This document shows positions 17,287-25,825 of a stretch of 64,000 bases of DNA, piece after piece. The notes below the pieces were generated by a model. That model was not told where the DNA came from, made no database searches, and saw only the letters and a list, made by a program, of their open reading frames with translations. Made by a program: the position numbers and the translations under genes. Each line of letters starts with the position of its first letter. Positions within the stretch are counted from its first letter, which is position 1. The stretch is from an uncultured Clostridia bacterium (lineage in GTDB: Bacteria > Bacillota > Clostridia > Oscillospirales > Acutalibacteraceae), in contig CANQDR010000004.1 of assembly GCA_947593615.1 (NCBI GenBank), forward strand, positions 1 to 64,000, in the 5' to 3' direction.

Positions 17287-18529
17287 TTATAATCTCCTCA
17301 ATCTTGGTTTTTAATACCTTAGCAGAATTAAGAATATCTTTTTCTGCGAATATTCCGCTTACAACAGCAATTCCGCTTATATGAGTACCGCTAAGCTCCA
17401 ATACATTCTCTTTGGTAATTCCGCCTATTGCGGTTACGGGGATTTTTACAGCCTTGCAGATGTTATCAAGCGTTTCTAAACTCATTTTTATAGCGTCTTT
17501 TTTTGTACTTGTACCGAAAACAGCACCGCTGCCGATATAATCTGCACCGTCCTGTTCCGCTTTTATTGCCTGTTCAACGCTTCTTGCCGTAACACCTATA
17601 ATTTTATTTGCGCCGAGAATTTTTCTTGCCTCAACAGGTGATAGATCTCCTTGACCAAGATGTACTCCCTCAGCGTTTACCGCTTTCGCAACATCGACCC
17701 TGTCGTTGATTATAAGCGGAACACCATAGCTTTTGCAAAGCCTGTGCATTTCTTCCGCCTCCGCACAGAATGAGTCAAAATCGAGTTCTTTTTCTCTCAA
17801 CTGAACAAGAGTTACACCGCCCTGCAAAGCCTTTTCAACGTCGTCTTTCAATTTTCTTCCGCCAAGCCAATGGTTATCGGTCACGGCATAGAGCAGATAT
17901 TTGTTCCTGTCGTTTTTTTTCATACTGAAATAATTTTCCTTAATTCTGTCAACAAGTCCGACAGGATTTTTGCTTTTCATCAGTTCCGACATAACGCATA
18001 CACCGCAAAAGTTATTGCAGTCAGTTTCAGACAGAAGTTTTACGATGTTTTCATCTATTCCGCCTATTGCATAGACGGGAATATCAACGCTTTTGCAAAT
18101 TTCATTCAGAAACTCGGTGCCTCTGGGTGCAAGACCTTTTTTGCAGTCTGTTGCAAAAATATGACCTGCCGTAATGTAATCGGCACCGTTATTCTGAGCA
18201 TAAACCGCGTCTTTAACGCTGTGTACTGATGTGCCGATTTTTTCAAAAAAGTCGTGGACATCTTTGCATTCACAAAACACCGAAAACGGCAGATGAATTT
18301 GCTTAATTTTGAGTTTTTTAGCAACTGAAATAAAATTATGTATTATAAGGTTTTTATTATATCTCCTGCAAATTTTCCGAACCTTTTCTGCAAGTATGAA
18401 ATATTCATCTTCCGTTAAATCCTTTTCACGCAGAACAATTGAGCTTACACTGCTTTTTGCAATATTTTCAATTGAGGTCATAAAATCCGTACTGCAATTT
18501 CTTGCAGTCACACAAATTACATCAAACAT
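17276..18529 (-). CDS. TenI-ThiE fusion: thiazole tautomerase and thiamine phosphate synthase
   Basis: 417 residues with two related barrel domains. The N-terminal half (about 1-200) matches TenI: VLREKDLTEDEY, GTSVHSVKDA and GHIFATDCKKGLAPRG, the hallmark of the thiazole tautomerase. The C-terminal half (about 210-417) is a full ThiE: LVQLREKELDFDSF, INDRVDVAKA, GVHLGQGDLSP, GVTARSVEQA, GAVFGTSTKKD and VTAIGGI. Together they would isomerise the ThiG thiazole product and couple it with HMP-PP to thiamine phosphate. ATG 18529 gives the family N-terminus; GTG 18541 is possible. Confidence 0.88.
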   Translation of the reverse strand: MFDVICVTARNCSTDFMTSIENIAKSSVSSIVLREKDLTEDEYFILAEKVRKICRRYNKNLIIHNFISVAKKLKIKQIHLPFSVFCECKDVHDFFEKIGTSVHSVKDAVYAQNNGADYITAGHIFATDCKKGLAPRGTEFLNEICKSVDIPVYAIGGIDENIVKLLSETDCNNFCGVCVMSELMKSKNPVGLVDRIKENYFSMKKNDRNKYLLYAVTDNHWLGGRKLKDDVEKALQGGVTLVQLREKELDFDSFCAEAEEMHRLCKSYGVPLIINDRVDVAKAVNAEGVHLGQGDLSPVEARKILGANKIIGVTARSVEQAIKAEQDGADYIGSGAVFGTSTKKDAIKMSLETLDNICKAVKIPVTAIGGITKENVLELSGTHISGIAVVSGIFAEKDILNSAKVLKTKIEEIINGN

Positions 18530-19676
18530 AGATATAATCACTCATTACGGGCTGTAATCCGTTTTCGCAAAGTGCGTCATACACCTGTTTCACATTCCTG
18601 CCGTCCGAAATCTCAAACTGCTCGTCGCCTTTCTTTTCACCGCCGCTGTGACCTCCTATTCCCACGTCAACGCCTGCTGAAATTTTAGTAGCGGCAATTT
18701 TAACAATGTTATCTCTGAATCTCTGACACTCACGCGTGGAAATAGTAATGCTTGCAAACGGCATAAACAATCTGTAAGCACAGATAACCTGTAAAAGCTG
18801 AGGTTCGTGAACATCCCTGGGATTTATTTTGTCGTTATTTATTATCGGACGAAGTCTTGGGCATGAAAAAGCAATTTCAGCGTGCGGATATTTGCGCTGG
18901 ATATGATATGCGTGAATACCTGTGGCAAAGGCATCTTTTCTGAAATCTGAAAGTCCGAGCAAAGCCGCAAAGCCGACTCCTCTCATACCGCCCATAAGCG
19001 CGCGCTCCTGTGTTTCAAGACGGTAAGGAAATATCCTTTTATGACCTGCAAGGTGCAGTGTTTCATACTTGTCAGAATCGTAGGTTTCCTGAAAAACTGT
19101 AACGTAGTCTGCACCGCACTCGTGAATGTATCGGTATTCATCGCTGTTCATCGGATAAACCTCAAGACCGACAACCTTAAAATATTTTCTTGCAATTTTG
19201 CACGCTTCGCCAATGTATTTTACATCACTCATTTTTTTGCTTTCACCTGTCAGTAAAAGTATCTCCTGCAAGCCTGTTTTTGCAATTGCCTGCATTTCCT
19301 TTTCAATTTCTTCTGCGTTAAGCTTTGCGCGGTGGATCTTGTTGTGACAGTTAAATCCGCAGTAAATGCAGTAATTTTCGCAGTAATTTGAAATATAGAG
19401 CGGAGTAAACATATTAATTGAATTTCCGAAATGCTTTCTGGTTTCAGCCTGAGCCTGTTTCGCAATTTCTTCAAGAAACGGCAAAGCGGCAGGTGACAGC
19501 AGTGCGCCGAAATCCTCAATTGTTTTTGTTTCGTGTTCAAGAGCTGTTCTGACATCATTTTCAGTGTATTTTTCAGCGTCATATCTGTTCATTTCCGAAA
19601 TTACTATGGCTGCAATGTCAGAATCAATCTGCTCCATATCGGGCAGAAATTTCATATGGTCAATTCTTTCATTCAT
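18522..19676 (-). CDS. thiH: 2-iminoacetate synthase ThiH
   Basis: 384 residues from ATG 19676, preceded by GAGGCG; the frame continues upstream but into thiG. Radical SAM cluster motif CENYCIYCGF (Cys-x3-Cys-x2-Cys), followed by LLLTGESKKMS and the C-terminal region SAGVDVGIGGHSG. It cleaves tyrosine to dehydroglycine and p-cresol, the oxygen-independent route to the thiazole precursor expected of an anaerobe. It overlaps the tenI-thiE gene by 8 nt. Confidence 0.95.
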   Translation of the reverse strand: MNERIDHMKFLPDMEQIDSDIAAIVISEMNRYDAEKYTENDVRTALEHETKTIEDFGALLSPAALPFLEEIAKQAQAETRKHFGNSINMFTPLYISNYCENYCIYCGFNCHNKIHRAKLNAEEIEKEMQAIAKTGLQEILLLTGESKKMSDVKYIGEACKIARKYFKVVGLEVYPMNSDEYRYIHECGADYVTVFQETYDSDKYETLHLAGHKRIFPYRLETQERALMGGMRGVGFAALLGLSDFRKDAFATGIHAYHIQRKYPHAEIAFSCPRLRPIINNDKINPRDVHEPQLLQVICAYRLFMPFASITISTRECQRFRDNIVKIAATKISAGVDVGIGGHSGGEKKGDEQFEISDGRNVKQVYDALCENGLQPVMSDYIYV

Positions 19677-19686
19677 AAAAAACGCC

Positions 19687-20457
19687 TCAATTCTCAAGAA
19701 ATCCCGTAAGGGGAGATGAAGCCGACGCTCCCTTTTCAATCACTCTGCCAAGACCTGAAAGATACGCCTGTCTGCCTGCTTCAATGGCTTTTTTAAACGC
19801 TTCCGCCATCTGAGGAATGTTGCCAGCGGTTGCAATTGCGGTGTTAGCCATAACAGCGGCGGCGCCCATCTCCATTGCCTCGCAAGCCTGAGAAGGTCTT
19901 CCTATTCCTGCATCGACAATTATCGGCAAATCAATTTCATCTATGAGAATTTTAATAAACTCCTTTGTGCATATGCCCTTGTTTGAACCTATCGGCGCTC
20001 CCAGAGGCATAATTGAAGCGGCTCCTGCATCTCTCAGACTTCTTGCAACATTTAAATCGGGGTACATATACGGCATAACAACAAAGCCCTCTTTTGCGAG
20101 AATTTCTGTAGCCTTGATAGTTTCGTAGTTGTCGGGAAGCAGATATTTTGAATCTCTTATAACCTCAATTTTAATAAAATCTCCGCATCCAACTTCTCTT
20201 GCAAGTCTTGCAATTCTTACGGCTTCATCGGCATTTCTTGCCCCCGATGTATTCGGAAGAAGCGTTACATTTTCTGGAATGTAGTCAAGAATATTGGCGA
20301 CATTTCCTGTTGCGGCTCTGCGCAGAGCAAGTGTAATAATCTGAGCGCCTGCGTTTTCTACAGCGGCTTTAATTAAATCGAGCGAATATTTGCCCGAACC
20401 GAGAATAAAGCGTGAGTCAAACTGATGACCTCCGATAATAAGCTTATCATTTTCCAT
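19687..20457 (-). CDS. thiG: Thiazole synthase ThiG
   Basis: 256 residues. ATG 20457 is chosen because AAAGGAAG precedes it. Motifs [52 protein letters not shown] (the Schiff-base Lys region), [13 protein letters not shown] and [11 protein letters not shown] are intact. It builds the thiazole phosphate ring from DXP, dehydroglycine and ThiS thiocarboxylate. The DXP supply (dxs) is encoded at 45.6 kb. Confidence 0.96.
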   Translation of the reverse strand: MENDKLIIGGHQFDSRFILGSGKYSLDLIKAAVENAGAQIITLALRRAATGNVANILDYIPENVTLLPNTSGARNADEAVRIARLAREVGCGDFIKIEVIRDSKYLLPDNYETIKATEILAKEGFVVMPYMYPDLNVARSLRDAGAASIMPLGAPIGSNKGICTKEFIKILIDEIDLPIIVDAGIGRPSQACEAMEMGAAAVMANTAIATAGNIPQMAEAFKKAIEAGRQAYLSGLGRVIEKGASASSPLTGFLEN

Positions 20458-20470
20458 TTTATTACTTCCT

Positions 20471-21280
20471 TTAAACATCAAATTCTTTCAGAATTATTCT
20501 TAAAACGGCGTTAGCCTGATGTGCAGCGCAGATGGTGACTCTCGGCGACATCAAGCCTCTGCCTTGTTTTGCTTCGTTTGTACCGTCTCCGCAGACGTAA
20601 AATCTGTCGGTAATTTTTTTTGTTGTAATGCTGTTTGATTTTTCGTATCCTGCCATTCCCGAAGAGGCAACGATGAAAACGTCGCTTCTGTTTTCAAGAA
20701 GGTTGTTTACAAGCAATGCCTTTGCCTCGGGATTGTCAAATGCTTCACATACGATTTCATCATCTTTAAAAAGCTCTGTACAATTTTTTTCTTCAACTTT
20801 TTCACAGTCGCAAATAACATTCACATACGGATTGATTTGCATAATCTGTTCTTTTAAAGCGTCTGTTTTGTACAGACCCAGATGACTAATCATATATTGC
20901 TGACGGTTAAGATTGCTCGGCTCAACAACGTCAAAGTCAATAAGATGTAGCGTGCCTATACCTGTTCTTGCAAGCATAAGTGCAATGTTTGAACCTAATC
21001 CGCCAAGTCCTGCAACAGCGACCCTTGAATTTTTTGCCGCTTCATATACTCTGGGCGTATGCCTTGCGCTGAGCATAGCTTCAAATTCATCTTTATCAGG
21101 AATTTTTCCTTTTTCAATAAACACTATTTCATCGTTTTCTTTAATATCAACATCTTTGCTTGTCTGAAATCCGTTTATTATTGTAACAGTATTCTGCGTT
21201 TTACAGCCAAACTCTGCTGCAGCTGAAAACAGAGTGCTTTGATTTGTTTCAGCCTTTTTTCCGTTGATTTTAATTTTCAA
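20471..21280 (-). CDS. thiF: ThiS adenylyltransferase ThiF, with N-terminal ThiS-like domain
   Basis: 269 residues from TTG 21280, positioned 8 nt after GGGAGG at the end of thiS. The first 60 residues form a ThiS-like ubiquitin fold ([10 protein letters not shown] ... [15 protein letters not shown]) that lacks the terminal Gly-Gly. An E1-like domain follows: [19 protein letters not shown] and [16 protein letters not shown]. It adenylates the C-terminus of ThiS. This two-domain form is the clostridial family 2 type and lacks the zinc Cys pairs of E. coli ThiF. Confidence 0.93.
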   Translation of the reverse strand: MKIKINGKKAETNQSTLFSAAAEFGCKTQNTVTIINGFQTSKDVDIKENDEIVFIEKGKIPDKDEFEAMLSARHTPRVYEAAKNSRVAVAGLGGLGSNIALMLARTGIGTLHLIDFDVVEPSNLNRQQYMISHLGLYKTDALKEQIMQINPYVNVICDCEKVEEKNCTELFKDDEIVCEAFDNPEAKALLVNNLLENRSDVFIVASSGMAGYEKSNSITTKKITDRFYVCGDGTNEAKQGRGLMSPRVTICAAHQANAVLRIILKEFDV

Positions 21281-21281
21281 A

Positions 21282-21476
21282 TCAGCCGCCTCCCACAAAG
21301 TTTACAACTTCAACAACGTCACCATCTTTAAGCATGGTTTCATCGTATTTGGATTTCGGAAGGATCTCTCCGTTCAGTTCAACAGCAATTCGTGAAGCAG
21401 AAAGATTGTTTTCACTCAGATATTCGCTGAGTTTAATTGAAGTTTTTTCAATTTTAACACCGTTAATGCAAATCAT
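21282..21476 (-). CDS. thiS: Sulfur carrier protein ThiS
   Basis: 64 residues, beta-grasp fold, ending in VNFVGGG; the last Gly is thiocarboxylated to deliver sulfur to ThiG. GGGAGGG precedes the start. First gene of the thiamine operon, about 300 nt downstream of the riboswitch terminator. Confidence 0.95.
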   Translation of the reverse strand: MICINGVKIEKTSIKLSEYLSENNLSASRIAVELNGEILPKSKYDETMLKDGDVVEVVNFVGGG

Positions 21477-21495
21477 TATATCCCTCCCAACTAAT

Positions 21496-21770
21496 GCGGC
21501 GTGACGCCGCTCACAATTCGAGCAGACAGGTTTGACAAATTAGAAGTCTTTTTTTGCCCGAGTATTACGATGCAATTTCTTAAACTGCAAAAGAGGCGTG
21601 ACGCCGCTCACAATTCGAGCAGATAGGTTTGACAAATTAGAAGTCTTTTTTGCCCGAGTACTACTACGGTAAATTTCTTAAACTACAAAAGAGGCGTGAC
21701 GCCGCTCACAATTTGAACAGATAGGTTTGACAAATTAGAAGTCTTTTTTGCCCAAGTATCGCCGAGCTTT
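21496..21770. repeat. Three tandem 97-98-bp hairpin repeats in the thi leader
   Basis: Units start with GCGTGACGCCGC at 21499, 21596 and 21694. Each has the hairpin GCGTGACGC, then TCACAATT, AGGTTTGACAAATTAGAAG, a T6-7 run and TTGCCC, then a less conserved AT-rich joint. The third is cut short. They lie within the transcribed leader of thiS, between the riboswitch terminator and the gene. A diverged single copy is at 199-275. There is no coding content, and the units are too long and too alike for CRISPR. Confidence 0.8.
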
Positions 21771-21781
21771 TTCCTACACAA

Positions 21782-21814
21782 TAAAAAGCGAAGTATGCCG
21801 GTGACACACTTCGC
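21782..21814 (-). terminator. Riboswitch-controlled intrinsic terminator
   Basis: Minus strand: GCGAAGTGTG pairs with CATACTTCGC (21814-21805 with 21797-21788, one G-U), followed by TTTTTAT. It sits 18 nt past the TPP aptamer, as expected of an expression platform that stops transcription when TPP is bound. Confidence 0.85.
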
Positions 21815-21832
21815 AAAAATCAAATAAAGATG

Positions 21833-21910
21833 TCCCTACGTTGGCATTATCCAAATCAGGTTTACGGTCGAAATGTAATTTCATTTCCTCTCAGCCTATT
21901 TTAGCTCCCG
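21833..21910 (-). promoter_or_regulatory. TPP riboswitch (THI element)
   Basis: On the minus strand the aptamer core is complete: GGGAGC, then GGCTGAGAGG, then a variable P3 arm, ACCTGATTTGGATAATGCC and GTAGGGA. These are the conserved pyrimidine- and pyrophosphate-sensing parts of THI elements. Bound TPP should favour the terminator next to it and shut the thi operon. Confidence 0.97.
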
Positions 21911-21928
21911 TTTTATTATATTATATAT

Positions 21929-21957
21929 AGTATAGCCTTGTTTGCACTAAATGTAAA
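21929..21957 (-). promoter_or_regulatory. Sigma-A-like promoter of the thiamine operon
   Basis: Minus strand: TTTACA (21957-21952), a 17-nt spacer, TATACT (21934-21929). The start site would fall near 21922, immediately before the aptamer. Confidence 0.65.
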
Positions 21958-22011
21958 GCCCTTTTATTTTATTTAATAGGATAAAAACTTCGTGCAATTT
22001 TTATAGCTATG

Positions 22012-22279
22012 TGTTATAATAACCTCACGCCGTAACCAAAATCAAAGATTTTGACGGCTGAGAGAACATTGAAACATAATTTACTGTTTGCTTGCGCAAA
22101 CGGCGGCTTTGCCGCTTCCTTCGGCTATCGCCGAAGAATTATGTTATAATAACCTCACGCCGTTACCAAAATCAAAGATTTTGACGGCTGAGAAAACATT
22201 GAAACATAATCATTGTTTGCTTGCGCAAACGGCGGCCTTGCCACTTCCTTCGGCTATCGCCGAAGAATTATGTTATAAT
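22012..22279. repeat. Tandem 130-bp repeat with extended -10 promoters and four hairpins, upstream of tex
   Basis: Two full units (22012-22141 and 22142-22270) and the start of a third. Each begins TGTTATAAT, an extended -10 element, and carries perfect hairpins CAAAATC-AAA-GATTTTG, GTTTGC-TTGC-GCAAAC and CTTCGGC-TATC-GCCGAAG, plus GCGGC-TTT-GCCGC in unit 1 only. The third TGTTATAAT (22271-22279) is the likely tex promoter, 26 nt before the start codon. An open frame through the block is repeat-derived and has no binding site. Confidence 0.8.
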
Positions 22280-22304
22280 TTTCTTTAAATAATTGGAGGA
22301 AACA

Positions 22305-24452
22305 ATGGAATATTCACAAGTTCTTGCACAGCAGTTTAACATAAAAGAGGAGTACGCATCAAACATTATTTCTTTGCTTGATGACGGAAACACAATTCCC
22401 TTTATTGCCCGATACAGAAAGGAAATGCACGGCTCAATGGATGACCAGCTTATCCGTGAGTTCAGTGAAAAGCTTGAGTATCTGCGCGGCCTTGACAAAC
22501 GCAGAGAAGAGATTCGCACGCTTATCGACGCTCAGGAAAAGCTAACTGCCGAAATTTCAGCTTCACTTGATAAAGCCGTAACACTCAGCGAGCTTGAGGA
22601 TATTTACCGTCCCTTCAGACCAAAGAGAAAGACAAGAGCGTCTGTAGCAAAAGAAAGGGGCTTGGAACCTCTGGCACTTGAAATAATAAAGCAGGAAAGT
22701 GATTTTGACCCCACGCAGGCGGCTAAAAGCTATGTAAGTGAAGAAAAGGAAGTATTAACCGCTGAAGAGGCCATTCAGGGTGCAATGGATATAATAGCGG
22801 AGCAGGTGTCAGACAGCGCAGAAATCAGAAAGAGAATACGAAATCTTACTAATATTCACGGAGTATTATCATCAGTTGCCACAGATTCGGAAAAGGACAG
22901 CGTTTATAGAATATACTACGATTTTAAAGAGCCTGTTAAAAAAATAGCAGGTCATAGAGTTCTTGCCGTAAACAGGGGAGAAAAAGAAGGCTTTCTGAAA
23001 GTATCAGTTGAAATGGACGGCGAAAGACCGCTCAATACAATTATCAGGCTGTTAGATAAAGATACCAATCCTTTGTGTTCAGATATTATCAGGGAAGCGT
23101 GTGCAGATTCCTATCAAAGACTGATTTTCCCATCAATTGAGCGTGAAGTGCGCAGCGATTTGACTGATTCTGCCTCGGAAAATGCAATGAAGGTGTTTGC
23201 GGTAAATCTCAAACAGCTTTTAATGCAGCCTCCAGTAAAGGGAAAGACTGTTATCGGACTTGACCCCGGTTATCGCACAGGTTGTAAGGTAGCCGTTGTA
23301 GATGATACAGGAAAAGTGCTTGATACTGCTGTAATTTATCCCACTCATTCCGACAAAAAAGTTCAAGAGTCAAAGAAAACGCTATTACAGCTTATAAAAA
23401 ATCATAATGTAGATATAATTTCAATCGGCAACGGTACAGCGAGCAAGGAAACAGAGATGTTTACTGCTGAAACCATAAAAGAGGCAGACCACAGTGTTTA
23501 TTATATGGTAGTCAGCGAGGCAGGAGCGTCGGTTTATTCTGCCTCAAAACTTGCAGCATCCGAACTGCCGGAGCTTGATCTTACGCTCAGAAGCGCAGTT
23601 TCAATAGCACGCCGTTTGCAGGATCCTCTTGCAGAGCTTGTTAAAATAGAGCCTAAAGCAATAGGCGTGGGGCAGTATCAGCACGATATGCCGCAGAAAA
23701 GACTCGGAGAAACTCTTGACGGAGTTGTTGAGGACTGCGTAAACTCAGTCGGAGCAGACTTAAATACGGCATCTCCTGCGCTCTTGCTCAGAGTATCGGG
23801 ACTTAACTCGACCGTCTGCAAAAATATTGTTGCTTACCGAGAAGAAAACGGAGCTTTTTCTTCTCGTGCGGAGCTAAAAAAAGTTCCTAAGCTCGGACCA
23901 AAGGCATTTGAGCAGTGCGCGGGATTTTTGCGAGTTCCCGAAAGCAAAAATCCGCTTGATAATACAGGTGTTCATCCTGAAAGCTACAAGAGCGCAAATG
24001 AGCTTCTTTCATTGCTTGATTATTCAGATAAAGAAATAAAATCAGGAGATTTTTTAGATTTACAGGCAAGAGTAAAAAATGTCGGCACAAAAACTCTTGC
24101 TGATAAACTTGAAATCGGCTTGCCTACGCTTGACGATATTGTAAAAGAGCTTTCAAAGCCGGGACGTGACCCGCGTGATGAGATGCCTGCTCCAATGCTG
24201 AGAACGGATATTCTTGATATTAAGGATTTAAAAGAGGGAATGGAGCTTAAAGGAACTGTACGCAACGTAATTGACTTTGGTGCGTTTATTGATATTGGAG
24301 TACATCAGGACGGACTTGTTCATATTTCTCAGATTTGCGAAAAATATATAAAACATCCCAGCGAGGTACTGAAAGTCGGCGACGTGGTAAACGTAAAAAT
24401 CCTTTCGGTTGACGCAGATAAAAACAAAATATCGCTTACAATGAAGTTTTAA
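22305..24452 (+). CDS. tex: Tex family RNA-binding transcription accessory protein
   Basis: 715 residues, full length. The N-terminal Tex domain holds TIPFIARYRKE and LEDIYRPFRPKRKTRA. The YqgF/RNase H-like domain starts at VIGLDPGYRTGCKVAVVD. The helix-hairpin-helix region includes LLRVSGLNSTVCKNIVAYR and FRVP-type repeats, and the C-terminal S1 domain runs from GMELKGTVRNVIDFGAFIDI to KISLTMKF. It binds RNA and associates with the transcription or translation machinery; precise role unsettled. The start at ATG 22305 follows GGAGG. Confidence 0.94.
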   Translation: MEYSQVLAQQFNIKEEYASNIISLLDDGNTIPFIARYRKEMHGSMDDQLIREFSEKLEYLRGLDKRREEIRTLIDAQEKLTAEISASLDKAVTLSELEDIYRPFRPKRKTRASVAKERGLEPLALEIIKQESDFDPTQAAKSYVSEEKEVLTAEEAIQGAMDIIAEQVSDSAEIRKRIRNLTNIHGVLSSVATDSEKDSVYRIYYDFKEPVKKIAGHRVLAVNRGEKEGFLKVSVEMDGERPLNTIIRLLDKDTNPLCSDIIREACADSYQRLIFPSIEREVRSDLTDSASENAMKVFAVNLKQLLMQPPVKGKTVIGLDPGYRTGCKVAVVDDTGKVLDTAVIYPTHSDKKVQESKKTLLQLIKNHNVDIISIGNGTASKETEMFTAETIKEADHSVYYMVVSEAGASVYSASKLAASELPELDLTLRSAVSIARRLQDPLAELVKIEPKAIGVGQYQHDMPQKRLGETLDGVVEDCVNSVGADLNTASPALLLRVSGLNSTVCKNIVAYREENGAFSSRAELKKVPKLGPKAFEQCAGFLRVPESKNPLDNTGVHPESYKSANELLSLLDYSDKEIKSGDFLDLQARVKNVGTKTLADKLEIGLPTLDDIVKELSKPGRDPRDEMPAPMLRTDILDIKDLKEGMELKGTVRNVIDFGAFIDIGVHQDGLVHISQICEKYIKHPSEVLKVGDVVNVKILSVDADKNKISLTMKF

Positions 24453-24467
24453 TCATACTATATTCAA

Positions 24468-24503
24468 AAGAGGCTGTCTTGCTTTTGGGCAAGACAGCCT
24501 CTT
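24468..24503. terminator. Shared terminator between tex and the convergent yqxD gene
   Basis: Perfect 15-bp stem (24468-24482 with 24489-24503) and 6-nt loop, with moderately T-rich flanks in both directions. Confidence 0.75.
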
Positions 24504-24535
24504 GTTTGTGTTATTCGAATGTTTCCGAATACGTC

Positions 24536-24985
24536 CTATTGTTGCATTACAAATATAATGAGTTTCTCAAATTCGGTTTCAAATATTTTATTATCCTCAT
24601 CGGTACGTTTTTTAGGACCCTTGAGATGGCTTTTATTGTGTGACATTCTTGCTTTTTTGGCAAGATGTCTGTCCATAAGCAGACCGCCTATGTTATCATC
24701 AGTGAAGATTTTACCTGACTGGTGAATACAATATCCGCCTTTTGTCAGCACCATTGCGGCAACTCCGTAATCCTGAGTAACCGCAACATCACCCTTTTGG
24801 CACATATTCACAAGCGCAAAGTCAACAGCGTCAGCACCACTCCCTATAATTTTTACTTCGCTGTAATCTGTATTAATAACGTGGTTTGTGTCGCACAGCA
24901 AAACAACAGGAATATTGTGAGTTTTTGCAATCTTTTCAATCTGTTTTACAACAGGACAAGCGTCTGCGTCAACAAGAATTTTCAT
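24536..24985 (-). CDS. yqxD: YaiI/YqxD family protein (DUF188, UPF0178)
   Basis: 149 residues. The N-terminal ILVDADACPVV and the internal SGADAVDFALVN and VTQDYGVAAM motifs are diagnostic. The fold resembles PIN-type nucleases, but activity is not established. It lies 3 nt downstream of the cyclophilin gene on the same strand, so the two are likely one transcript. Confidence 0.9.
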   Translation of the reverse strand: MKILVDADACPVVKQIEKIAKTHNIPVVLLCDTNHVINTDYSEVKIIGSGADAVDFALVNMCQKGDVAVTQDYGVAAMVLTKGGYCIHQSGKIFTDDNIGGLLMDRHLAKKARMSHNKSHLKGPKKRTDEDNKIFETEFEKLIIFVMQQ

Positions 24986-24988
24986 TAA

Positions 24989-25612
24989 TCATTCGTTAAT
25001 TTTAATTGAATTAATAATCGGCTGATTTTCCTTTTCAACAGTGCCGTTGTTGTCGGTAACAGGAGTGTTTTCGCAGATTTTATCAACTATGTCCATACCG
25101 TCAGTTACATATCCGAAAGCGGCATAGTCGCCGTCAAGGAAAGTGCTGTCCTGATGGACAATAAAGAACTGTGAGCTTGCGCTGTCATAGGCCTGAGAAC
25201 GCGCCATGGAAATTGCTCCTCTTGTGTGCGAAAGATTGTTTTTAACGCCGTTATTTGAAAATTCACCTTTAATTTCTTCGTCACTTCCGCCCATACCTGT
25301 TCCCAGAGGGTCGCCGCCCTGCATCATAAAACCTTTGATAATTCTGTGGAATGTCAGACCGTCATAAAATCCCTCTTTTGCCAGCTTAACAAAGTTTGCA
25401 ACGGTAATGGGAGCAGCGTCGGCGTTAAGTTCAACGGTGATTTTGCCGTAATCTTTGATGTCAATAACAGCAGTAGTTTTACCGCTTGATGCTGATGACT
25501 CTTCGTCGTTGCCTGAGCATCCGCCGAGAACAGCACAGGAAGCAACTGCAATCATAACGCATAACAAACTCAATAATTTAATTGATACTGTTTTAATTTT
25601 AGAATTTTTCAT
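24989..25612 (-). CDS. Cyclophilin-type peptidyl-prolyl isomerase, lipoprotein
   Basis: 207 residues. A signal peptide ends in the lipobox VLGGC, with the lipidated Cys near residue 32, followed by an acidic/Ser linker and a cyclophilin domain: LTFHRIIKGFMMQGGDP, GAISMARS, SSQFFIVHQDS and YAAFGYVTDGMDIVD. It would fold exported proteins at the outer face of the membrane. An AGAAAGGA site precedes the start. Confidence 0.92.
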   Translation of the reverse strand: MKNSKIKTVSIKLLSLLCVMIAVASCAVLGGCSGNDEESSASSGKTTAVIDIKDYGKITVELNADAAPITVANFVKLAKEGFYDGLTFHRIIKGFMMQGGDPLGTGMGGSDEEIKGEFSNNGVKNNLSHTRGAISMARSQAYDSASSQFFIVHQDSTFLDGDYAAFGYVTDGMDIVDKICENTPVTDNNGTVEKENQPIINSIKINE

Positions 25613-25727
25613 ATTTTGTATTCCTTTCTGTTTAAAAACATAATTATTATATCAAAAAATATTTTATCATTATTTATCAGACAAATCAACCTTAATTGAC
25701 ACTAAAACATTAATATGATAAAATTTA

Positions 25728-25763
25728 TTACGTATTATTTTACGTAATACATAAAATAATACG
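25728..25763. promoter_or_regulatory. Overlapping alternative hairpins upstream of the glycan exporter
   Basis: ATTACGTA/TACGTAAT (25728-25735 with 25741-25748) and CGTATTATTTT/AAAATAATACG (25731-25741 with 25753-25763) share bases, so only one can form at a time. It lies 63 nt before the permease start. Possible operator or RNA switch. Confidence 0.35.
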
Positions 25764-25825
25764 TTTAAAATGATGAATGGTATAAAACTTATATTTATAA
25801 ACCAAAAATAAAAGTGGGTGAGGGA

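Noticed and set aside
21496-21770. CRISPR-like array
   Set aside because: Units are 97-98 bp and similar along most of their length, with no unique spacers and no cas genes.
22088-22288. 66-codon open frame
   Set aside because: It lies entirely within the tandem 130-bp repeat, repeats its own peptide and has no ribosome binding site.
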